From Rotaria macrura (lineage: Eukaryota > Rotifera > Eurotatoria > Philodinida > Philodinidae), in the NCBI GenBank assembly GCA_900239685.1, contig OENT01000048.1, positions 124,001 through 188,000 on the forward strand: DNA of 64,000 bases, given 5' to 3'. A program made the position numbers and the translations under genes. This document shows positions 18,021 to 29,346 of the stretch, piece after piece. The notes beneath the pieces were generated by a model. That model was not told where the DNA came from and ran no database searches. It saw nothing but the letters and a program-made list of their open reading frames with translations. Every line of letters starts with the position of its first letter. Position 1 is the first letter of the stretch.

Positions 18021-21000
18021 TGAATTTTATTGAATACATTTCTTTTCTCTTCGTTCTATTTTTTTTCAAAGACAAAAAATAAAATATCTATATGATCAGA
18101 ATATCATGATTATTCACTAGATGAACAACTGTGTATAGTCATGATTTTGTCTTTTTCTTCTTCGTCTTCTTCTTCTTCTTTTAAATGTAATGTCAACAGT
18201 TTTTCTATGTCTGTTCGAATGTTTACATATATCAATTCCTTCAAGCACGAAAGAAAACACATAGTCTATGCTTTATTCTAAAATGAATTTTTCTATTGAT
18301 GTTTGTCTTTTGAATATAACTGATGTATAAATGTGAATGAAGCTTTCTACTAGGATATTAATTAACATTGAGTTATTTGTTTTCTAAATCAAAGCTCCTA
18401 ACTAAAGAATTTATTTCACGAAACATCTACTCAATATGCGTTCATTCATTTCATTTATTCACAGTAAATATTTAAGTATATATAAAAAAAAGCCTTTATC
18501 TTTGCCTATGTCAGCATAGATTCTTATCGACAAATATATGCACCATAGAATCATTTTCGTTTTAAAAACGAATAGTTTTTCATCATGATTAAAGTTAATA
18601 GGAGCAAGAATGAAAGTTTATGCGGATAAGTATCTAATAGAGAATAGAGTTTGATTCACTATCAATAGGAGTTTAATAGTTTATACGACAGAATATAAAT
18701 GTATATTTCTTTGTAAAGTCCTTTAAAACTTTATTAGCCTTGTAGTGCAATATCAAGAAGATTATTTCTACAATTAAAAGTTTACTTCAAAGTCAGTTGT
18801 ATGTAGTAGTCATGCCTTGTTTCTCAATTCCTTTATCATATGAACAGTTTTCAAGAATTTTTTGATTTTCAGGTTTGAAAATAGCTCGTGATTCCATCAA
18901 ATTATGTTTATGTCCATTTCCAGACGGAAGCAAATCTTCTCGATTGTTGAATTTCATGTGAAGAAAAAACAAAAACATTTTTCTTTTCTTCTGTCGAACA
19001 TGAAACGAAAGACAAAATTGTTTACTTCTATTGAAAAGTTTATATCAGTTGAGAATTCGACTTTTTACTCATAGAAGGAAAAAATAACATGATTACTTTC
19101 ACCCTGTTGCATTTCCTGTCATTTCTTCATCATGGAAATTTCCTTTAGACGATGATTTTTCTTGCTTCAATAGATCTATTCAGACATTAATACACACATC
19201 TTTGCTCAATATTACAATTCATGAGAGCAGAACTAATAGAATCCACTATGACGTGAATAAAACTCATTTTTTGTTTTTGATCTTATATATTCTTCGAAGA
19301 CATTTGATTAATTACAAAATGATGTTCTCAAAGGATTTCCTTAGATTTTTATTTTCACTTTACTTCTCTGTATACTCTTAGACACATATTGTTTCTATTT
19401 TAGTTATAAAATATTCAAGATTATATGTATAGTCATAGAAAATTCGCTCATGAAACAGTCTTGTTGAACTTCATTGAAATTGAAATACCATCGAGTAGTT
19501 CTAACACGATAACGATTGAGGTCCGATCCCATTTCTTAACTTAAAGTACATATGTTGAAGATCAAATCTTTTCCCTTAATAAAAAGAAAACTTTTTCGAG
19601 AGTTCGAAATTCTCACTTTTTCATAATATGACGTGCATGAATATCACCAATGAAGTTTATAAAAAAAAAGAAAAACTTTAGTCAACAGTAAATATGGACT
19701 TATCGAATTGTGTTTTTATCTATTGCAATAGAAACAGATAAAAAGAAATCAAATAAAATTGTCGAGCCGATTAGTTTCTACTATAGTATTATTTTATTTT
19801 TGAAAAAAAGAATTTAAGCCAATCGGATATGTGTACTTGTTGAAATAGAAGCGCATTAATAATTAAAGGTATCACTCGCTCAGATAAATTTGACACTATG
19901 TACATGCAAATATTCAATAGTATTGAATATTGGAAAAGTTTTACTTCACTGATTGAGATCAATGTACTTTTGAAACTTGGCAAATTTTCCGATACGATAT
20001 ATTGAACAGATATTGGCAACGACTGGACAAACATCTATTGTTATTTGTAATTGATTTAATAAATTATTTTCTAATATTTGATATTTCTTCCATCAGAACT
20101 GAGCAGTGCCTAGTGATTATCCTGACAGGTTGCAGGTAATGATTTTTGATTGATGGAATTAGAAACAAGACTGTTTCTATCAATGTGAAATTTTTCTAAA
20201 CAATAAATTTTTGAAAAATGTTTTGAAATACAATCTCTCTCTATTACTTACGATATTATTCTTCTATTCTTTTTCCCATGTGAAATTTCTATTTTCATTT
20301 CCCTTTATGTCTTGTCTCAATGAATTCTTGTATTTATTTAATGACTTCTCCTCATGGCTCTCATTCGATGAACTCTCACGCCGACCATAATTTCATGAAT
20401 TATAATAATCTATACTATTCATAAACATACGTTCCATAATACAACTTAATAGTAAGGATCAGGGTGTAAAAAATGTGTCAAAGTATGTGGTGCACATGTA
20501 CATTATACATATTACGTATGTAACATGAAAAATACATTAAACTATTTATTTTTACTTCTTAACGAATTTTTGTTTTCAAGGTTTCGTAACATTCGATGAC
20601 TGATTGCAAACCTTGATAATAAAGTGCAAGCGCATGTGGCAGTGTACTTTTATGAATGGCATCTTACATGTTGTTTGCTTATTGTACTCTATTTATGTAT
20701 TTTAACGATAGCGGATCATACGTCCTTTGATTTAAATAGGATTAATATTCTAAGGATTCTACTTAGTCAGTAACCTTTGTGAGAGTCAAATTTTTGAACG
20801 ACTAATCAGTACAATCAATGAAAATTTAACATTTCTTTTGATTTCAAAAAAGGAAATCAAGGTCAACATAGTGGATAAGATAGAATACAAGAAACTATGA
20901 AAACGAATACGATTGACAAACAGTCGCATAAGATCCGATAGACAGATTTCCATTGTGAGATCATGCAGTGGAATTGAATACGTGTGAATCGAATCTATCT

Positions 21001-22730
21001 AAATCAATTTTATCGATGAGGTAGGAATATTATTCAAATATGAAATCGATTATAAAAGGTTATCAATGATCTACAACTAGAAAGATTACGCAATAATATC
21101 TTTATGGATATATATTATTTTGTTAGAACAATAATACAAATATGGTTTCTCTCTCTCTCTCTACATATATATATACTCTGCCATTTGTATTAAATTGCAA
21201 TTTTCTTCTGTTTAATGTTATTATTATTTCTTGTTCATTCGAACACTATGGATTCAAAAGTCAAACACAGTGCAATAGATTATATTTCATTACAGGCAAT
21301 CATCTTGGTAAATAAAAAATGTATTAAGCGTGAAGCATTTCACTTCCCGATAGACCAACAACAAAGTACACCACCATTCAATTTACAGAATTATCCCATC
21401 AAAAAGTATTCCTGCAAGAATTACTACTAGCAACAATAGGAAACGTAGGTTGATAATGGATCCTTTTCATTCCAACCCATGCATTAGTATTGATTAAGAA
21501 CAATAAGCTATCGTGTTAACAACACATACAAGAACAATGTTTTACAAGTCACAGATTCTTACACGTCTTATTGTTCTTTTCGCTTCTTACTTGATCGTTT
21601 TTCACTTGTAGCAGTATTGTGAATTAAAAATTTTTGAATCATATCCTACCCACTGCACTGCTAAGTGATAGGAACACTTCTATAGGTCAAGCACTATAAG
21701 ACAGAACGATATTTTATTTTCAAGCATGCTTACGACACCAGCCAATCTTTCTTTTCTTTTTCCTGTATAAACTGCCGAGCGGTACAATAAACATGCATAA
21801 TCAGAAAAAAATGTTATATTTCATTTGATAACTGCAATTACTTCAGTTTTGTTCATGTTACATTCAGTAGTAGTATCTGGATATATTAATATTAATAAAC
21901 TAAAATTTGATGAAGAGATTAAGTGATATATTTGCATAGAAAAAAGATTCTTTAACTATGTTGTCGTTTGATATTAAATATTTATAATAGACCAGACAAC
22001 TACCTAGAATATTTTCACACGCTTATGTAGACACTAAAAGTATGTATGATACCAAATTGAACTATTATGAAAATAATTAAAAATTTAGACTCTCGAATCA
22101 TACATTGAAGTTTAGATTGACAAAATAAAGTTTTCTTCATGAAAAATAAATCTATTATACATGAATAAAAACGTTCAAAAGTCATAGTGAACTTTCAATA
22201 CTTCAGGCAATTCAGATGACGAAAAGAAAGCTTACCAGCAGTGAACAAGTTCTATGACGTGTGTATCTTAAGTAATACATAATTATATGTGTGGCCTTTT
22301 AAACTAAAAGAATTTAGAGTGCATTTAGTTTTCGTTCGATTGTCACATCCAGAGCGCATGCAAATTTTATAAGAAATGGTAATTTTCAAATCCTAAGACA
22401 TTCAACAGACAAAATTTAGGTTACAACACTGTAATCGATAAAACTATTCGAATACAGCTTCATTTAACAGTAGTTCAACAGATTTGTTAGGATGATAGGA
22501 TTGCAGTCTATGACAATGGATCTAATTTTGACTAATGATTTGTAGAAGAAAATGTCGAAAATTTATTCATTAATTTTTGCCACTTGTCATATTGCTTGAT
22601 AATCGTTGCTAATTATAAACATTCTTGTTCTTTTCTCTTGCTTACTGTATTCGTACTCCTTCATAGCTATTAAAAATTTAATTGTCAACATAGCAATATT
22701 GGACAATTTATAACTTGATTGAATTTTTTT
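18021..22730. other. Long intergenic stretch, no gene seen
   Basis: After the CFAP20 polyadenylation signal (18079) there are 4.6 kb of AT-rich DNA with only short open frames (18793-18978 and 19789-20034 minus, 21215-21430 plus). None has family resemblance or good splice context. A CT run lies at about 21151-21163. Confidence 0.55.
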
Positions 22731-23829
22731 GGTTCAGTTTCGTTTGGTCGACTAATTAAGCCCAATCAGAGCAATTTCCCGCTTGGTCGACAGAAATTGT
22801 TTTCCTATTTCGTCGACAAAATTTTTTTTCGTACTTCGCCGGCAACTATTTTATCCTTTGATGTACCGCAATTTAATACTTAAGCGCTTGGTCGACAAGT
22901 TAAGGCCCAATTCATAGATCATAAAATGAATATCCAGTTTTTTTAAAGTTAAAAGTCACTTGATCTGTGGTTTAGTGAATCAAAGTCAAAATTCAATTTG
23001 GTATACACACAAGTTTGATTGGATAAATTTTTGCAGTGTCCGTTTTTTGAGTTTTTCTATGAGGAAAACGTGGTTTGATCACCAAAGCTTTTAAGATACA
23101 AATGATCACACAAATCAGATAAATTCGATCACCACATTTTTCGGATTTCATCCTAAATATTAATTTTTCCAAAAGGATAAAGTTGAGAACACAAACTAAC
23201 ATATAGACAAGGAACACACTTCATGACATTTATCACAATACCTATTTATTACCATAAACTGGTTTAATTTTATTGGAACGTCCTTTTACCTAGCTGTTGA
23301 AAACGTGTCTTATCGTTGACTTGATATAAATTGAATAGATATGCTAGACCAACTGACTGTTTGCGCGAATAGACTTTGAGTAACTTATTATTTATACATA
23401 ACATACAGAAGAACAGAGAAACTGACGGAATGTAACTGTTACTGAATACAAAGAAAAGAAATGATGCAACGTTTTAATGTTTCGAAAAAATTTGGTTATC
23501 GAATGTATCTGTTTGGTGTGATCATTTGTATCTTAAAAGTTTTGGTGATCAAAATACGTTTTCCTCATAGAAAAACTCAAAAAACGGACACTGCAAAAAT
23601 TTATCCAATCAAACTTGTGTGTATACCAAATTGAATTTTGACTTTTAACTTTAAAAAAATTGGATATTCATTTTATGATCTATGAATTGGGCCTTCACTT
23701 GTCGGCCAAGCGCTTAATTATTAAATTGCGGTACATCAAAGGATAAAATAGTTGTCGACGAAATAGGAAAAGAATTTCTGTCGACCAAACGGAACAATTG
23801 AGGGGGTGTCGACGAAACGGGACCATACC
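22731..23829. mobile_element. Foldback-type inverted-repeat element
   Basis: Two long inverted arms, about 22731-23150 and 23478-23829, flank a loop of about 330 nt. The reverse complement of the right arm follows the left over several hundred bases: GATGTACCGCAATTTAAT, GGCCCAATTCATAGATCATA, TTTGGTATACACACAAGTTT, TTTTTGCAGTGTCCGTTTTT and TTTTAAGATACAAATGATCA. The outer part of each arm carries several diverged copies of a GTCGAC core (GGTCGAC, CGTCGAC and similar), as in foldback transposons with subterminal repeats. The left arm has 30 extra bases (22959-22988) between two AAAGTCA copies. There is no transposase frame, so the element is non-autonomous. Target-site duplications are not clear and the ends are approximate. 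The short minus-strand frame at 22993-23217 is arm sequence rather than a gene. Confidence 0.85.
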
Positions 23830-26256
23830 AATTTTTTTCACTATCCAATTAAGATTAACATCTAGTTTATTTTATCGGTCGTTTAAACAACTTTTATAAC
23901 GGATGAATTTTCTACCTAAATACGAATGAATTCTTTTCCGACAGTTTCAACAAATTATGTTGATGCATTTTTTTTTCATATTCATATTTTCAAGTGAAAT
24001 AAAACAAATCAATCATGAATTTTCAATCCACAGTAAGATTAACAACAATAGAATTGTTGAGAAAACAATCATGAACCTTTTGTTTCTTGGTATATGCACA
24101 TATCATTCTGATTCAAGATTAAAAATGAATATGATATCAAAGTTAGGCAATACTTTTTTCTTTTAGAATGAATTGTTTTATAGTTTTCACAGCTGATAAA
24201 AATCTAATGCACTAAGATGTGACATCATTTTGTCATTGATTTGCGAGTAATGTACTAATTGTCGATATACATGGGCGTTCTGTTTCAGACGGTGCGTGGC
24301 TTAGCAATACACGCTTTGCTTTGCAGTTCCTAGTTTATTTCCTTTCGTTTTCTTGAGATCATTATCGATGCATTACTTTGTTAATTTTCGGTTCACCTAT
24401 TCTGAAGTAAAAATGACGACCATGAGACGGAATACGTGTACAGGACAACTTGAACATACTTTAGTGGCACAATACGAATTTCCATTGACATAGTTTTCCT
24501 AGTTGTATTGGTTCGAGTTTTGTAATTTTGATGCACAAGAACTATTGCATTAAATAGGTATTTATGTCTGCATCTGAATTTTCATCAACAATCAACCATC
24601 GTATTCGTCGGAGAATGTTTTTATATCTCTTGTGAGAGAAACCTTAGTTGAACATGGTTGCAAGCACAGTTGTTATAAAAGTTTACCATGATTGAATACA
24701 TTCTTAAAAATCATTTTCGAATGATCAAATATCAATTGAATACGGGCTACATAATCATTGAATTACATCTCTGTCATCAACAATAAAATCGAACAATACT
24801 CCATTGTTGTCTACCCTATATGTTATCGAATAGCTGCAGTATTGTTTGTAATTCTTTCTTTTGGTTTGAAAAAATATCTTTTGATATTCAAATAAGCAAT
24901 AAGGTGAAGCACTGATGGCAAGCTTCAGAGATTCTATTGAAGATATTCAACGATGATTCTATCGAAAGTTCAATACGAAGATATTTTAATACTCATCATA
25001 ACCTTATCAACGTATTTAATAGTTGAAAACAAGAATTGTTTTTATTTTATTAAAAATCAAACAATTCATGTATGATTGATGTCTAGCACAACAAGTTATA
25101 GCAATCGATAAAAAATAGTATCGACTGTTTCATACATATTCAATTTATGATATTGTCAGCATTGTTCTTACTTGAATTTTGAGCAGAGCAAACTGAGCAT
25201 GCAAATGTATGCATCCCTAACTTGAATATTTATGCTTATCATTCAATTAAAATTACTTCCGATCGTTTTTCTCACGTTAGTTTGTTGTTTGTTCGTCGAG
25301 AAAAAAACAATCCATTGAAAAACTTACGATATTAATATGATTATATGTAAAATTGATCACACCTACATATAGAAAAACTCAGGTGATTTAATTATATGCA
25401 TATGGGTGTTTATATTCTATGTGGCTAAGATAGACAGACACTAGGAAGTTCTTATCATACAAGCAGTTTCATTCGTATAGTAATAAAATGACTCTTAATG
25501 ATAGATTTATTCATTTGAGTACACTTAGGAATGTCGGAAGTTTTCAATCATGGCTTGCTAATTATTGAAGCGAAAAGTCATGTAAGAGTAATAATTAGTA
25601 CGTAAAGATACAAATAAATCGGTAGTAGAATAAGCGAACGATAGTGAGATGATAATGACATGGCTAACCTCTTCATATGCACAACGTAAAGTAATCATTT
25701 ATAGAAACTCAATATATTATATTAAACTGAAATTCGAATGGTGATTAGTAGAAGCCGATAGACGTAAGAAAATTAGTTGAATTAAGTTAGTTTTCATGAT
25801 GAAATTCAGTATTAGTATAAGAACTTTGCACTATGATACCTATCTCATAAATAATCCATTGTAAAAAGATTCCAGAAATATCATCCGTGACAATCAGAGA
25901 AACCAGCTAACGAGCAGTGGTAAAAAGTAAGTAGTTGAGCAACAGCATCATTCTTATACAACCGTTGGATATTCTTCCGTTAATAAATCATCCGTTGAAA
26001 AAATTCGAATTCCTCGTGTATTCAAAGATGTCCAACATGGAGATGTTTTCTTGAAATCAATCTGATTTTTATCATATGTATGTTTCCTGTAAGAATATAT
26101 ATGCTGACAAAACTACAAATTTCATTCGATACTGTATACAAAATCATTTACATATTAACACTATCTTTATAAAAGAAACATTTATAAACTATTGTTTCAT
26201 TTTTCTATATTAGAAAATTTTCAAATTGAATATTGAATCACTGCGATAATTAGGCA
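23830..26256. other. Intergenic, no gene seen
   Basis: AT-rich DNA between the foldback element and the AbfB-like gene. The open frame 23957-24166 begins in a T-run and shows no recognisable motif. Confidence 0.55.
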
Positions 26257-28385
26257 ATGAATATGAAAATATTAAATCGTCTTGCACTACGGTAAACCTT
26301 GATGCTATCAAATTTTGAACTATAGGTTTTGTTTTATTTCGTATATTTCATATGTCAACAGACACTTGAAATATCGACAACGACATTTAGTTCTGGTATT
26401 TGTTTTAGCCATAGTGAATTGCGCTCTTGGATCACATTTAATATTAACTATTATGGCTAAGACAAATCAATATGAGTCTCAATTACCATTGATTCGTGTT
26501 GAACAAATTAAGTAAAAAGATTTTTTTATGTTTATTCTATGTACCTTAATAACACATCAATATATATACATATAGAAGAGAACTAAAAAGATTATCAATA
26601 CTGAAATTATCATCGACAATCTCAAGAGATCAATTAGAAAGACAGCATTATCAAAATTACTTTCGAATTGATTATACAATTCTTCAATCTGTCTGTAAAT
26701 CAACTCATATGTTTAGCTCAACTGCAACCATTGAATCTATTCGATATTTGGTAAAAACAAGTGATAGGAAAATTCTTCGATTCGATTTTTATCAATATTT
26801 TATTGTACTTTAGACGAATTTAAAACTTAATATGATTACAGAAAATGTAATTATTGATATTCATATCATTTCCATCAATCCGATTCGGAAAAATACTGAA
26901 CGAATCGGGCAAGAGTATGTCTATCTAATAATTATTAATAATTCATACGATTTTGAGTAGAAATATAGAAATGTTTTGTTTTTCGTAAAGCACTGAAATC
27001 AATAACACACTAATTCTTACCAGAAGAGCAAACAGCTGAATTCAATAGACGATTGTACTTCGTTGATTCGTTTGAACCGAATACTATGAGTGACTCTATG
27101 CATACCAACTTTCAAATTTCTTACTTTAATATTTCAGTCGTTTAAATAGTATCTTATCGAAAACTATGCCAAGTAAGAATATCTGATAGGCATATTGAAA
27201 TTGTACACAGCCCAACAGGATTTACGTAAATTTCGTTGTCCACATGAGTTGTAAAATTTTTGTTTTATTTTATGAAAAAATTTCTAGATAAATGATTCTG
27301 TTCAATAAAATCTTATTTAATTGTGTATCGTATCCGGATAGGAATCGGATATTGATTATTAATATAAGCGTAGAGTGTGAAAAATTTCTTCTTCATAAAA
27401 GAATATTCATTTTAGTTTTCCGAATAAATTCACAAGCACACTTTGTGATTATGTTCTTCAATTATATGTTGGTTTTAACTTTCCTTCATATTGTGATAAT
27501 GCTTGTCAACAATTAGAAATTCATCGTTTAACCATAACATCTCGACCATTCGGTAGTCCGGTAGATTCATCTTTTGCATTTACTTTATTTCCTCCAAATT
27601 CGAATGAGCCGAATGCTAATATTACCATTCAAAACGTTTTGATTTGTAAGTATTGTCTTTTATCATTTTAAATAAAGATTACAAAACAGTCTCACAGCTC
27701 GAGTTTTGGTTTCTCTTGAACTTCCTTGCTAGATAAACTGTTGTTCGTATGCATTAAAATAATTAGTTTATTTTCTCAATTCGATACTTTTATTGATATT
27801 AGTAGTAAAACTACAAAATTATTCTATAGAAAGAACATGAATCCGAACGATCGAATAGAATATCTCAATCTATTAAATGCTCACTTATTTCGTTTAGATC
27901 GAAGTTCAATTTATTTCAATAAACAAATTTACATTCGTCTATTTCATGAACCTCGATATGTAAGAGCAATAATACTCGATTCAACTGCTGATCAAACTTC
28001 AATAGTAATGTCACCAACTAATCGAAGTTCGTTCTTAATGACATGTCCTTTAGATGAACATGTATTTGAAGACGATTCTTTAACTATTCATGCATCATTT
28101 TCGTCATTAGTAGGTCATAATTTATATTTACGTCATGAAAATAACAGAATCAAATTGGCAAAAAATGATCAATCAAGTTTATTTAAAAAAGATGCAACAT
28201 TTAAACTATTAATGAGTGAAAAAAATAAAGATATGTTGGTGTTCCAACTTATAAATATTCCTGAATCATTTGTAGCCATTGATACAACAACACAAATAGC
28301 ATTGGTTTTAAAAAAATCTAAAGAAAAATACTCAAGCATTGATGATTTAGATAGACAATTTTTATTCAAAATAACTCTCGACTGA
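26257..28385 (+). CDS. Membrane-anchored protein with AbfB-like beta-trefoil
   Basis: I do not recognise a named family for the whole protein. A continuous model joins seven exons: 26257-26291, 26362-26511, 26576-26750, 26814-26914, 27138-27172, 27517-27645, 27733-28385; 425 aa, with phase kept at every GT-AG join. A basic N-terminus is followed by one hydrophobic helix (about residues 21-43), as in a type II membrane protein. The middle (about 45-300) has no motif I can place. The C-terminal part contains YLRHENNRIKL, then SSLFKKDATFKLL, then FQLINIPESFVAI. This YLRH...L...D.S.LF..DATF pattern is the repeat signature of the AbfB arabinose-binding beta-trefoil (PF05270). Carbohydrate binding outside the cell is therefore inferred. 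The two small middle exons, near long introns, are the least certain part. AATAAA at 28487 fits the 3' end. Confidence 0.6.
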
Positions 28386-28599
28386 AGACAACGTTGAATA
28401 ATTGATTACCTTCTTTTCGAAACTCAACTGGCCAATTCGCGTTGATATTGACGAAGTTGAAATATAAAATTTTTGTTTCATTGTTAAATAAAGACATGTA
28501 AGCGGGCGTTCGATTTTGACTGTAGAAATATTATGATAGTTCTCCGTTTCGAACGATCCAAACCAGGCATCAATTGCATGTATCCTGGATCAGTGAACG
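28386..28599. other. 3' flank of the AbfB-like gene
   Basis: Contains AATAAA at 28487-28492 and no further coding sequence. Confidence 0.6.
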
Positions 28600-29346
28600 T
28601 TGAGCACTGGAAAGATCAGCACATGGAATGATAAGAGCCAGGATAGTTCATCAACGAAAAATTAGGGATGCAACGGTATAAGTAACCGGTCCTTACCGTA
28701 ACCATTCTAGCATGTTAAACCGACCGTACTCGGCTGGTATTGGTTTACAACAGCCGGATTACGCGAATACCGGTTAGAACTGATTGCCTGTATGAACCAG
28801 TGAAACCTATTTCACTGTTGCATCCCTAAATGAAATGTTGAGCACTAAGAAAAATCAGCACGAATATTGAGTAAGTTGAATGAATAACACAAATTCGTTT
28901 AAAATATACTTGAACGAAATATTGAACAAAATTTACTGAGAGGTATCATGCACCATTAAATTGCTCTGCGTCAGAAAATCTTGATTAGAAGTTGTAATAA
29001 GATTTATCAAGCAGTTTCTGAGGTGCTGATTTGTTTTCTTCTTCTTTTTTGGTGTAATCAAGATGCGACTTTTGCTTGGTTGTACCGTTGACTGAAATTG
29101 TTGCCATGTTGAGATAGTGATAGATTAACAGAACATATGCGTCTCGTAAAGAGAATTAATTGGATCATGTTAACTCTGTTTAATTACTCGATGTAATTCA
29201 AATTTCTTGTTCTGTCGTATTGACTTATGTGAGGATCACATACTCAACTTAATCGATATACGTGCTGAACTCTTGCAGTGCTCAACATTTCGTTGCTGAA
29301 CTATCCTGGTTCTTATCATTCGATGTGCTGATCTTTACCATGCTTT
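28600..29346. mobile_element. Inverted-repeat element carrying a nested MITE
   Basis: The left arm (about 28600-28885) and right arm (about 29223-29346) are inverted copies. Read on the same strand both contain AAAGATCAGCACAT, then GAATGATAAGA, CCAGGATAGTTCA, AACGAAA and TGTTGAGCACT. The left arm is interrupted at AACGAAA by the 166-bp element at 28663-28828; the right arm is the uninterrupted version. The arms also hold direct repeats of a GTTGAGCACT...TCAGCAC unit. There is no coding capacity, so this is a non-autonomous DNA element of unknown family. Confidence 0.7.
28663..28828. mobile_element. hAT-type MITE (166 bp)
   Basis: Begins TAGGGATGCAACGGT and ends with the inverse, ACTGTTGCATCCCTA, giving perfect 12-bp terminal inverted repeats. 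The interior is rich in ACCGGT/ACCGT motifs. TAGGGATG-type ends and a length under 200 bp are typical of non-autonomous hAT elements. The flanks, CGAAAAAT on the left and AATGAAAT on the right, compared with the empty site AACGAAAT in the opposite arm of the host element, suggest an 8-bp target duplication with a slightly changed left copy. Confidence 0.75.

Noticed and set aside
22993-23217. Minus-strand frame in the foldback element
   Set aside because: It sits mostly in an inverted arm and has no transposase motif.
27292-27516. Open frame between two exons of the AbfB-like gene
   Set aside because: Rich in hydrophobic residues because of AT bias. The exon joins on either side keep phase only if this region is intron.
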